Part shown: piece by piece, positions 1 through 10,019 of the stretch
How positions within the stretch are numbered: the stretch's first letter is position 1
How the letters are laid out: the number at the start of each line of letters is the position of its first letter
Source of the DNA: Zeus faber
Taxonomy: Eukaryota > Chordata > Actinopteri > Zeiformes > Zeidae
Direction: 5' to 3'
Assembly (NCBI GenBank): GCA_960531495.1
Contig: OY482847.1
Location: 258,528-322,527, forward strand
DNA: 64,000 nucleotides
Position numbers and translations under genes: made by a program
The notes under the pieces: model-generated
What the model was told of the DNA's origin: nothing
Databases searched by the model: none
The model's input: the letters and a program-made list of their open reading frames with translations, nothing else

Positions 1-65
1 TAAGAAGGTGGAGACACTCTCCACAAGACAGATATCTGAAATACTACAATATTCACAAAATTAAA

Positions 66-195
66 ATAAATTAAATGCATTCATACATACATTTACATTA
101 AGCAGACGCTTTTATCCAAAGCGACTTACAATTGTTCAAACACCGACGGACGCAGCCATCAGGAGCAATTAGGGGTTAAGTGTCTTGCTCAAAAG
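66..195 (-). mobile_element. tRNA-SINE 3' half with L2-type tail
   Basis: Read on the minus strand, this segment has the TTGAGCAAGACACTTAACC block, then the AAGTCGCTTTGGATAAAAGC block, then an ATGTAA-like tail. The same order is seen in the fuller SINE at 52155-52365. The last block is identical to the 3' end of the L2 LINEs at 20656 and 25459, so the SINE shares their tail. It sits in fhod1 intron 1 and lacks the tRNA head. Confidence 0.75.
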
Positions 196-327
196 TAATA
201 GTGTTTTCACATCAAGCCACCGCTTTAAAGGAGAAAGGATCTCGTCCTGGACCTCCACCAGACCTCCACCAGACCTCCACCTGAACTTCCACCTGGACCT
301 CCACCCGGAGCCTGTGGCGGCACCCAC

Positions 328-492
328 CTTCAGAGGTGCCTCCAGGAGCTTGTGGATCGCGGGGAGCTGCTCGCTGAGCGCCAGGTTCTGGTCAAGCTGG
401 AACTGTGGAGCTCTTCTGGGCTCCGGGAAGTTGGTGCACACGAACGGGTCCGAGTCCTCCAGGAACTGGACTCTGCAGGTGATGGAAGGCAT
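328..492 (-). CDS. fhod1: FHOD1-type formin, first coding exon (partial gene)
   Basis: Formins of the FHOD group nucleate and bundle actin downstream of Rho-family GTPases and ROCK. This exon encodes 55 residues from ATG 492 to a donor (AAG|GTGGGT) at 328/327, phase 0. The segment [12 protein letters not shown], then [10 protein letters not shown], then a [12 protein letters not shown]-like end matches the start of the FHOD N-terminal GTPase-binding/FH3 region. PEPRRAP and the Cys after DPFV favour FHOD1 over FHOD3, which usually has PEPTRPP. Only this exon is present; the gene continues to lower coordinates outside the window. Intron 1 starts with a run of roughly 12-bp repeats (about 230-320) and contains a SINE tail. 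A perfect cAMP-response-element palindrome lies about 140 bp upstream of the ATG. Family assignment is firm; the FHOD1 paralogue call is by remembered family similarity. Confidence 0.88.
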
Positions 493-633
493 GATGTGGA
501 CCGAGGAACCGGGTCCGACTGGAGACCCGAATAGACTAGAGACCGGACCCCATTAGGGAACTGACCGGACTGCAGCGGCTGCGTCTCAGCGAAGCCTCTG
601 AAATAGAAACAGGAAGCCAGGTGCCGCCCCTTG

Positions 634-641
634 TGACGTCA
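634..641. promoter_or_regulatory. CRE palindrome TGACGTCA upstream of fhod1
   Basis: A perfect TGACGTCA lies 142 bp upstream of the fhod1 start codon. This is a plausible CREB/ATF site in the proximal promoter. Position and perfect match are seen directly; function is inferred. Confidence 0.5.
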
Positions 642-1247
642 CGACAAGTGCCAATAACTTAATTTAAAGTATTTACAAATATTTTAAATTGTTTTAAAGA
701 ATTTGAAAGTAATTCAAAGTATTTAAAATATTTAAAAGTATTCGCAGGTTTACCACTTTAGCTTTATAAATTACAACATGCGCTCTGGACACATTTAAGT
801 TCTGACTTTTATTTATTCTGTTATTCTTTATTCTATTATTCTTCATTCTATAATTCTTTATTATATTCTGCTTCATTCTATTATTCTTTATTCTGTTATT
901 CTTAATTATATTATTATATTCTTTATATTGTTATTCTTTATTCTATTATTCTCTCTTCTATTTTCTATAATATATTGTTCTTTATTATACTATTCATTTT
1001 TTCTTAATTATTTTATTCTATAACACTTTATACTATTATTTTTCGACTAAATTCTTCATAGAAAAGTACCAGTTGCTTAAACGTCTCGAGCAGTTGTGAA
1101 GTGACGTCACCGTTGTTGTGAAGCAGCAGCGCCATCTGATGGAACAGTATCTTATTACCTGCAGGTGGAAGGTTTGAATATGAATTGAACCGATAATAGA
1201 AAAGGACAAATTCTATTCCTCTATCCATCCATCCATCCATCCATCTA
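642..1247. other. AT-rich intergenic stretch
   Basis: No gene seen. The stretch is AT-rich and degenerate, with many imperfect TTATTCTATTATTC units (about 800-1015). A second perfect TGACGTCA is at 1102-1109, and a short ATCC microsatellite is at 1218-1247. Confidence 0.6.
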
Positions 1248-2400
1248 TCTGTGGCAGTTTCCCCTGCCACATGCCCCCAAGTGGTGGTGGAGACACAGAC
1301 GATGGGGTTTCTGACACACAAGTTTATTGTAGAGAGCGGGCTAATGGAACAATCACCGGAGCAGATGGACACATGTCATGACAAGGGCTCCTCTCCTGTG
1401 TGTGTGAGGGGATGGGGGTTTTAGCGCCGTTGAGGCCCCTCCTCCTAGTCGAGGTCCCCTTCGAAAGATTCGATTTGGACCTCATCGGGGCATTAGACTG
1501 CAGTGCCCAGGGGTAACGTTTTGTGTTAGTACTAGTGGATTCTGCAACCCGGTACCCCGAAGCAGTGCCCCGGCACAGTATTACGGCCAAAAGTGTGACG
1601 CAGGCACTGTTTCATGTCATCTCCCAGGTTCAGGAACATCAGCGCCTCTTATACGACCGGGGAGCTTGGCTCATACAATTTGCACCGGGAAACAAGGTGT
1701 TGGTGTTGCTCCCTACATCCAGCTCTAAATTGCTTGCAAAGTGGCAAGGGCCTTTTGTGGTCACATGGCAGTTGGCAGGGTCGATTATGAGGTTGAAAGG
1801 TCTGACAGGCAGGGGGTAACACAGAATTATCACTTCAACCTCTTAAAAGAATGAGGGAGGGGGCGTCTGTGGCTCTGGTCACGCCGGTCATTGAGCAGGA
1901 TGAGTTGGGGCCAGAGGTTCAAAAAACAGCCGATCATACCGCAGTCCTGTTCAGTGCAGCCACCCCTCTCCGTCCCAGAGGACGGACATGGCTGCACTTT
2001 GGCTGTCGGCTGTCGGCAGACCAAGGGGCATGGTTAAGCATCGGCTGCGGAAGACAGTGTAGTTCCCTTTCCCGCGGCCGCCAAGTTGCCTGAAATCGGC
2101 CAAATCAGTACCCACGCAGCGCTGATTGGTCCGACCAGCAGCCAGAGCGGAGCGACATTCCTCCTGCGCCTGAAATCATCCTCATCATTATCATCATTAT
2201 TAATAACTATTATCTATACTTGTGGCCAGCGAGCCGTTCTGTTGAACGCTTTAATAAAAGCTCTTGTCATGTTGGCACACCACGACAGAAAGAGACTCCC
2301 ACAATGTCATGTCAAGGGCTCCTCTCCTGTGTGTGTGTGGGGATGGAGGTTTTACCTGTTGTTCATTGATTGGTCTAACTAGAGTTGTGGTTAATTATTA
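1248..2400. mobile_element. Nested LTR-retrotransposon remnants with Ty3/Gypsy integrase fragment
   Basis: The outer pieces (1248-1425 and 2291-2400) are minus-strand fragments of the LTR family also found at 52958-53841 and 61960-62970; they share the CTCCTCTCCTGTGTGTGTG block. Between them, a plus-strand segment at about 1440-1860 encodes a Gypsy integrase end. It has LVLVDSATRYPEAVP (catalytic-core start) and then, after an internal deletion, a GPY/F-type stretch (PGNKVLVLLPTSSSKLLAKW..GPFVV). Stops and the deletion make it non-coding. The following AT- and GC-mixed stretch ends in an AATAAA near 2253, like a degenerate LTR. No complete element remains. Confidence 0.65.
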
Positions 2401-2449
2401 ACCCTCACATGACAAGAAGCCACCACCAGTCCATAACTAAATATTCAAG

Positions 2450-3240
2450 TTGTATATATGAAAAAAAACCTGTTTAAAAGCTGTACGCTAGAAATCATGA
2501 AAATACTGGTGTCACATGAAGGTCAGAACAACTCATTCCCCTGCAGAAACATGCTCAAACATGCCCAGACAAGACACCAGTAATTCAGAGGTATAGGACT
2601 CAACATGCCCAAACATGGCCAAACATGACGCAAGTATTCCAGGAACCATGAAGATTTATCTGAAAAATAGGTGCATCCCAAAGACTGTGATTGGTTCCTT
2701 GGGCTACATCCCACAACTGTGATTGGATCCTTTCACCGAAAGGGGCAGGGCAAAAATTAGGAGGAGGGAACATCTTGTATGTATATAAGGAGGACTTAAA
2801 GTACAGTTCTTCAGTCGGTCTCCCATGCCAACTCACTGTTTACTGCTCTACTTGACTCTCAGATACACAATAAACCCTTTTGAATCAGACTCTGCTCTGT
2901 TCCAATGTTTTTCTCCCAAGTTTTTGAGGCCAGAACAGATAGAAGTGTGTTCAGAGATCCAGACATTTTACTGGCCCAGTTCTGGACCTTCTTGATCACG
3001 ACAATTGGGGAGCTAGCCAGAAGAGAACGGCGATCAACGTTGAGGCAGGGAACCTGTGGGGGACCGGCCTACACCTCAAAAATACAACCGGGCACCAAAT
3101 TAAAAGGTAAACACAGCCCTTTCCTTCTGCAAATTCGGTTTGGGTCTGAGTGCAGGACTCCACCCATGTGGCAGGTATCGGAAATGTCTCTTCTCCAACA
3201 AACCTAAATTATTGGCCTAGTTTAAAGATTACTGTAATTA
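2450..3240 (+). mobile_element. Retrovirus-like LTR and leader fragment
   Basis: The segment looks like U3-R-U5: a TATATAAGG box at 2782, AATAAA at 2869-2874, and a Gln/Thr-rich unassigned leader after 3005. The sequence TTGGGGAGCTAGCC at 3005 lies where a primer-binding site would be, directly after a CA-ended stretch. No gag, pol or env is recognisable downstream. Boundaries are estimates, and a stand-alone promoter-like repeat is an alternative. Confidence 0.4.
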
Positions 3241-4055
3241 TAAATTGATTCAGAAAAGAACTACAACAGAGACTAATGGGAATAATCTCTGTGCATGTGT
3301 GTTATGAAAAAACCATGGTGTGGAAAGTGTGAGTGATCCTCTGTTTAATGTTGCTATAATCGGTAGGTTGGTGGTTTGTCTTGTGTATGCTGGAGGATTG
3401 GTTTGGCTAACACTAACCGCCGCCGAACACACAGAAAGACTATAGGGAAAAGAAAAAAAAAACAGCATGTCCGTAGTATGTTAGTAGCAGTTACAGCACT
3501 GAGAGGAAAAGTTTTTTGAGTAGTTGATGAAATCTATTTGCAAGGTATGGTGTTTGTTGAAAATAGAGTGCTGTACAGGGGTTTGTTATCAAGTATTAGA
3601 TTTCCAGGTCTCGTACGAGACAATGGCATGTATGTTATACTGTAATTACTCTGAGACTGAGCAGAGCCCAGATGTGGGTAAACGTACAGCTTGGGGGTCA
3701 TTGCAAAGCAATTAAATATGTCTTTCTATTGTTGAGGAAGTGCATCTAAAAAGAAAGCCAGACGGGTAGTCGATAAAGTACAAGAAGAACTTAAGTCGGC
3801 ACAACGACTATGGATACCACTCTTCCTCCTGTGCCGTCACAGCCATATGCTGCCACGTCTATGAAGGAAAGGACTGAACTGACAGGGAGTTGATTACGTT
3901 TAAGAATTGCCTAAGGGATAGGCAATCGTGTGAGTCGCTAGAGAGCCTTAGGGCAGCGACACTTGGCCAGGAAAAGTGTATATAAGTGCTAATATATATT
4001 TCTATTATGACAGTAAAATAAGTTGTGTGTCTGTGAGTTAGCTAAAAGACTATAC

Positions 4056-4238
4056 ATGAATCACCTGGAGTGGGTGCAGTCTCAGGAGGAACACAGAGAG
4101 ATAATTAGAACAACCAACATAGGTGTGAAAGGATTTCTGGCATTATTTGTATTAACATTGTTCATACTGTGGATGGCAGCTCCGCATTGGTTACTGAGGG
4201 AAAAAAGGGGATTGTGGGCATCGTCCCACCCTAGATAG
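4056..4238 (+). CDS. Small membrane-protein ORF, unassigned
   Basis: This is a 60-codon ORF from the first ATG (4056). It has a polar N-terminus (MNHLEWVQSQEEHREI), one strongly hydrophobic segment at about residues 27-47 (FLALFVLTLFILWMAAPHWLL) and a basic tail (REKRG). A TATATAAG box lies about 80 bp upstream (near 3978), and AATAAA at 4253-4258 follows the stop by only 15 bp. It sits between an LTR-like fragment and a LINE, so it may be a relic of a retroelement accessory or leader ORF. I do not recognise the family, and it could be chance. Confidence 0.3.
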   Translation: MNHLEWVQSQEEHREIIRTTNIGVKGFLALFVLTLFILWMAAPHWLLREKRGLWASSHPR

Positions 4239-4439
4239 TTGGGAAAAGTAGCAATAAAAGGTCTGCAGACTTGAGATCATTCCTCAGAGTGGCTGTGTAA
4301 CTTACAAGCTGAAAGATAAATGGTAGTTAATGGACGAAGCACTTCAGCAAGAACAAAGTCTTTACACTAGAACACTATAGTGGGAACAGGAAACCAGAGA
4401 CGGGGTATATGCACATACTTTTGGCTAGAATGAACATAC

Positions 4440-5155
4440 AGAGTGGCGGGCCCTGCAGAGGGTGGTGCGTTCAGCTGAACGTACCACTGGAACTATCCTC
4501 CCCTCCCTGCAGGACTTATACACACAGAGGTGTAGTAGCAGAGCCCACAGCATCATGAAGGGTCCTCATCACCCCAACAACGGACTGTTCCAGCTGCTGC
4601 GGTCAGGCAAGCGCCTCCGCAGTCACACAGCGAGAACTGAGAGACTGAGAGGGAGTTTCTTCCCGCAAGTTATAAGAACTGTCAACGGTGAACTAAACCA
4701 AGGGTCCTCACTGAGTCACACACATAGGCTCCACTACCTTACTGTACTGTATGTAGCATACTGTACTGCATACTGTATCACTGTTCTGGGTTACTACATA
4801 CTGTGTTGTATTGCTGTTCTGTTCGGTGTTACTATATTGCTGTGCCGTCCTGTTATACACTGTACTGTATATCGCCACACACACTACCTCACTTTATTCA
4901 CATGCCACTTTAATGCACATATCTGTATATACATAATAGCCTGTCCCATATACATGTCTATTACCTTTATTTCTATTTTGTACCCCCACTCTGCATTACC
5001 TTTGAGTTCTTATTTTATTTTATTCTATATTATTCGACTAACTTTCTGCATTGTGTTTTAGGAATCAGTTAGTTAGTCAAGTAGAAATTTTTAGGTAGCT
5101 ATTGTGTTCAGTCTAGAACATATTGTGCGTAATAACCGGGTGCGTTGCATTGATT
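4440..5155 (+). mobile_element. Rex1-like LINE, 3' end fragment
   Basis: The segment encodes the C-terminal end of a jockey-superfamily reverse-transcriptase protein ([52 protein letters not shown]). It continues into the element's 3' UTR with the ATTCGACTAACT and AACCGGGTGCGTTGCATTGA blocks. The same 3' UTR recurs in opposite orientation at 37551, 49000 and 49858. It is 5'-truncated and dead. Confidence 0.75.
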
Positions 5156-6047
5156 GTCGCGTGGTATACTGAGTGGACCCAGTTGCAGAGAACGAGGCGG
5201 AGGCAGAGATGAGGTGGCAAAAATAAAGGTTTACTTGCAACAAGCACACAACAAAGGGAAGGCACAAATAAATCGGAGATGGGACTCCCAAAAAACAAAC
5301 CTCCAAAAAACAACTTAACTTTTCAAAACAAAAAAAACGATAAAAGACAAGTAAGAATTTCGTGGGCTTGGAAATGAGAGCTTTGTCAGGAGTCTAGAAA
5401 AACTCAAGGCTGAGCACGGAAGGACACAAAAGACAGGGTATAAATAGGAAAGACAAAACGAGACACAGGTGAAACATATGACATAATGAGGCTGGGTAAC
5501 CAGAAACAGAAACAGGTGAAACAGAGCAGCATTGACGAGGCAGTACTGGCGGCATCTCGTGGCCGATGCCGGAAGGACCCGGGCGAACCCTGAAAGGACC
5601 CCTTCGTCCAGGAACGACTCCCGACGTTCCCCCAGGAAGTGCCGGGTGGCGACGGCGGAAATACCGGACCATGGAGGGGTCCAGGACATCCCGGGCCGGA
5701 ACCCAGGAGCGCTCCTCCCAGTCCACCAGATATTGCAGGGCCCCGCGGACCCGGCGGGAGTCCAGGGTCTGGCAGACCGTGTAGGCGGGCCGACCGTCAA
5801 TGATGCGAGGCGTGGGAGGAGGCCTTGTGATGGGCGCCAAGGTGCTGGTGACCACCGGTCGGAGACGAGACACTTGGAAGGTGGGGTTTATCCTCATGGA
5901 CTGGGGCATCAGATGATGCGACAGGATTGACCCGCCGCACGACCTTGAAGGGCCCAACTCACGTGGTGCGAGCTTGCGTGACTCCACCCGCAAAGGAAGG
6001 TCCCTGGTGGACACCGTTGTCGTGGGCCTGATCACCGACTGCGACAA
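5156..6047 (-). mobile_element. Ty3/Gypsy chromovirus 3' end (integrase C-terminus, chromodomain, LTR)
   Basis: On the minus strand, 6047 to about 5640 encodes the end of a chromovirus integrase: DLPLRVESRKLAPRELGP (GPY-type module), INPTFQVSRLRPV, then a chromodomain with the aromatic-acidic core (YTVCQTLDSRR, QYLVDWEERSWVPARDVLDP). The LTR-like tail at 5156-5500 follows. A short deletion removes part of the chromodomain between DWE and ERSWV. The copy abuts a Rex1-like LINE on either side, so it is an internal piece of a rearranged nest. Confidence 0.75.
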
Positions 6048-7200
6048 GAAGGCCTACCGCGAGGAGGTGGCTGACCTGTCACTCTGGTGCCAGGACAACA
6101 GCCTACCTCCTCTCCTAACTTACAATTAATTAGCACTAATTAGCAGTATTTATTGTACACTAATGTCTCTGTTGCAATGTAGCTTGAATGTTATTCTCCC
6201 TTGTAAGTCGCTTTGGATAAAAGCGTCTGCTAAATGACTAAATGTAATGTAATGTAATGTATACCTGAACGTCAGCAAAACTAAGGAGCTGATTGTGGAC
6301 TTTAGGCGAGGATTACAATTGAGGACGCACACGCCCTTGGTGATTAATGAGACTTCTGTTGACAGGGTGAGCAGTACCTGGGAGTTCACATCACAGAGGA
6401 CTTAACATGGACTTTACAAACAGACACTCTGGTGAGAAAGGCGAGGCAGCATCTTTACCATCTCAGTCAGCTGAGGAAATTCCGGGTCTCGGTGAGGATC
6501 CTCAAGTCCTTCTACTGTGGAGCGGTGGAGAGCATCCTGACAGGCAACATCACTGCCTGGTTTGGGAACTGCACTGCTCAGGACAGGCGGGCCCTGAAGA
6601 GGGTGGTGCGTTCAACTGAACGTACCACCGGAACTACCCTCACCTCCCTGCAGGACTTATACACCAGGAGGTGTAGTAGCAGAGCCCGTAGGATCATGAA
6701 GGATCCTCATCACCCCAACAACGGACTGTTTCAGCTGCTGCGGTCAGGCAAGCGCCTCCGCAGTCACACAGTGAGAACAGAGAGACTGAGACAGAGTTTT
6801 TTCCCACAAGCCATAAGAACTGTCAACGCTGACCTCACCAGGGGTCCTCACTGAGCCACACACATAGGCTCCACTACCTACTGTACTGTATGTAGCATAC
6901 TGTACCGCATACTGTGACATTGTTCTGTGATATCATATTGCTGCACCATACTGTTGTATACTGTGCTGTATTATCCCACAAACACTACCTCACTTCATTC
7001 ACACGCCACTTTAATGCACATATCTGTATATACATAATTGCCTATCCCATATACATAAGCCTATTCCCCTTATCTATTCCATTTTATTTTTTATTTTTAT
7101 TTTTTATATATTTTTATTTTATTCTATAAGTATTCGACTTACTGTATTACGTTTTAGGAATTAGTTAGTTGGTCTGGTAGAAAGACATTTTTAGGGAACT
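6025..7200 (+). mobile_element. Rex1-like LINE interrupted by an L2 fragment
   Basis: An RT-domain piece ([23 protein letters not shown]) at 6025-6110 is followed by a 3' L2 fragment (about 6115-6262, ending in ATGTAATGTAATGTAATG). The Rex1 frame then resumes (LNVSKTKELIVDFRRG; later [52 protein letters not shown]). Frameshifts and stops break the frame. The 3' UTR (6860-7200) matches the 4440 copy. This is a clear LINE-in-LINE insertion. Confidence 0.8.
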
Positions 7201-8082
7201 AGAGGAGCCAGAAATACCCAGGTCTCGAGCAAGCAGCACACGACAAGGCTATATGGGGGCCGGCCAAGGGAGGATTTAAGGGGGTCGGCAGACAGCAGGG
7301 GAAAGGGGTCCCCAGCAGAGCTAATCATGAGGCACCATCCAGATCACAAGAAACAAATTCAAAACTGCTTAAAAAAATGACATGACAGGAACCCACAGTT
7401 TCCAAAAGAGGGTACATTTAACATGGCGTGTTGTAAGGAAATGGAGGCTAACATAAAACATCACAAAGCCAAAGACACGCGTAACCCAGGTCACAAATAT
7501 AATGAATGAACAAAAATGTAAACAGTGTGAGGGTATAAGCTCCTGTGGTTCAGATCTCATGGTGCAACTGATGTCCAATCAGTGGCATCTGTGTTAAATG
7601 TAGCAGCTGGTACACATCAATCAGATGACTGGTGCTACCGCAGGTACTGTAACTGAGCTGCAGCAGATGTCCACCAAGTCGCTGAAAACCATAGTAGTCC
7701 TAATCATTTCCTAGTGTTTATAGAGTGCTTTGAATATGTTGAAAGCTGCTCAATGTGTTTGGTGGCTTGTTAAACAACAACTGCTAACTGCTAAATGTGC
7801 AGTGCAGAGCATAACAGTACCGGGAATTGTTATTTTACTTCAATGAAGTAAAGTTTACTGTATTAACATTTGGTACATGTGTAAGTTCTATCACATTAAA
7901 GGGACAGTATGAAGGAAATTTAATGTTAATGGGACGGTGTGAATGTGTTTCTTATTGGAAAAATAACATTGTTTCATATTCATAATATATAATTGAAGTT
8001 TATTATTGTACTTTTGTTTTTAGAATTTATGCAAGAGAAGTTAATAGTTGTTAAAAGACTGTTCTGAAATTTTAGTCCCACT
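7200..8082. other. Unassigned intergenic stretch
   Basis: No coding potential recognised. Sequence is of mixed composition and becomes AT-rich towards the right; I see no repeat shared with the rest of the window. Confidence 0.5.
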
Positions 8083-8983
8083 CATATTAGCTTATAACAC
8101 ATACACTCGCACACAAATCCGATTCTGAACAACACTCCACCGGACCAGGGTCTGCGGGGCAGGAGGGGTGCGAGTAATTCGGGTTTGACTTGCTGAAGGA
8201 CTCGCACCCCCACACCTCGCAATTTTAACTGCAATTGCCAACAGCACACATTGAGCACTGGGGTTTTCTGGGGTGGCGCTAGTGGGTCAGCTGGGTGGGC
8301 TCCCCGCCGGCTGGGCTGGAGTCCTGGCTGAGGGGCTGCTTGCTGTTGTGGGTTGGGGTGCAGGGGGCGGCTGTCGGCCTTTGCTCCCACTGCGATGCTT
8401 CTCTGCGGCGGTGCGGTGGCTGAGGTCCCATATATCTGGCAGCTTGCTGGTGGTGGCGGGGTGGTGCCCGCCCTGAGCAAACTCTGTGACGTGGATGGCC
8501 GCTCGTGGCTCGCGGCCGGGTGGGGCATCTGGCTGGCTGCTGTGGGGCAGGCCTCGCCCTTGCACGGGGCGTTGATGGGCATGGGGGTTCTGCCGGCTCG
8601 CCTGCGGGGCGGGCGATTCAGGCAGGGCCTGTGGTCTGTGCCTGGCGCCCAGGACCCGGGTTCTGCGGCTGCGACTGCGGCTGCGTCTTGTACCTGCACC
8701 TGGGATGGGTTGTATGTGGGTTGTATGTGTGTGCCCCTGGAGTGCGGGGTCTCCTCGTGCTCCCTGGAACTGGGTTATGCTTCTTGGTGCTGGGCATGGG
8801 GGTTGCTTCGCGGGTTTCCAGCTTCTCTGGGGGCCCGGGGTCTTCTGTGCCTGCAGGATGGGGTTCTCCAGGCTTTCCTGCAGCCGTGGGGTGTCTACGC
8901 AGCTGTAGAGCTTGGGGGCTTCGGGGCTCTTTCCGCTGCTTGGAGACGCCACGACATTATACCTTATACACCAGAACTAATTG

Positions 8984-9020
<37 letters not shown>

Positions 9021-9180
9021 TTCACTCACTCACTCACTCACTCACTCACTCACTCTCACACACACACACCAGCACCCTCCTGGTTGCATCCCTCTCCTTT
9101 TCTCCCTCATTTACTGCCCTAACTATGACAGGAAGAGGCAACGTGACCAGTTGTAGTTCCAGTTTTCCTGGACCTGATTA
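8083..9180 (+). repeat. GC-rich orphan repeat, copy A
   Basis: This roughly 1.1-kb GC-rich repeat runs from a TCATATTAGCTTATAACAC block to a CAACGTGACCAGTTG..TTCCTGGAC block. A CA and CACT microsatellite lies at 8985-9070. A second copy lies in inverse orientation at 61057-61953, with both end blocks conserved. Long open frames through it are products of GC-richness. The family is not one I can name. Confidence 0.7.
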
Positions 9181-9342
9181 ACTCCTGATCAACTATGTTT
9201 TTAACTTTTCAATACATGTTGTCGTCTGATGTTTATTTTTCCGTGTAAATGTTGTTTGTTTCTGTTTTATTGACTCACCCGGTGAGTCTTCCCCTCTTGG
9301 AGGACTGATAAGTTGTTTATAGACCCAAACATAGTAACTACA

Positions 9343-9600
9343 CCGTGTTCCAAATTATTATGCAAATGATATTTTTCTCTGATTTTCCTAAATAGTCTAA
9401 GCAAATGACAGTCAGTATAATTTTCAAGTCATCAACCATCATCAACCGTAAACAAGACTGTTTGAGAATTAGTCTTCATGTATTTTTGGGCCCACTGCAA
9501 CCATTTCTGCTTGTGAGCATTGGTTAGGGGTGGCCGAATAGTAGGTTTATGCACAACTGCAAGCCTCTGGAGGATCCTACACCTTGAGGTTCGCAGGACT
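9343..9600 (-). mobile_element. Mariner/Tc1-type transposon remnant
   Basis: It starts with a GTGTTCCAAATTATTATGCA end typical of a fish Tc1/mariner terminal repeat. It then encodes, on the minus strand, a short transposase piece (TIRPPLTNAHKQKWLQWAQ, then VLFTVDDG close to the position of the second catalytic Asp). The rest is deleted. At 9600-9720 the sequence changes to two imperfect copies of a GACGGACAGAC-containing unit of about 60 bp. Confidence 0.6.
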
Positions 9601-10019
9601 GGGCTTGATGGAGAAAGACGGACAGCCTTGGTCGATGAGCAGAGACAAGCAGGTAAACCGGGCTGGCTGGAGAGGGACGGACAGACTGGGTCGATGAGAG
9701 TATACAAGCAGGTAAGGGGAAGACGAAACAAAGAGACATAAACCTGGGACTTGAAACAAGCACTAGGAGCTAGGAACTTGGAACTAGGAATGGAGCCAGT
9801 AGCTGTACAATTCGGGTAAGCTAGTTGACGGTCTGGCAATGAATTACTGGGAAGCTGGAGACTAAATACTGTGTGGAGTGATGCAGGTAATTGATCCCAG
9901 GTGTGTGCAATTGGCTCAAGGGGGGAGCTGCAGATGAGGCAAGAGCGGCCTCTAGTGGTGCTGGGAGGCCGTGGGCCTAACAATCGAGGTGTGTACCGGT
10001 AATACAGAAGACCAGAAGC

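Noticed and set aside
8082-9156. GC-rich ORFs of 200-267 codons
   Set aside because: Overlapping on both strands within a non-coding repeat, with no recognisable domain and no matching frame in copy B.
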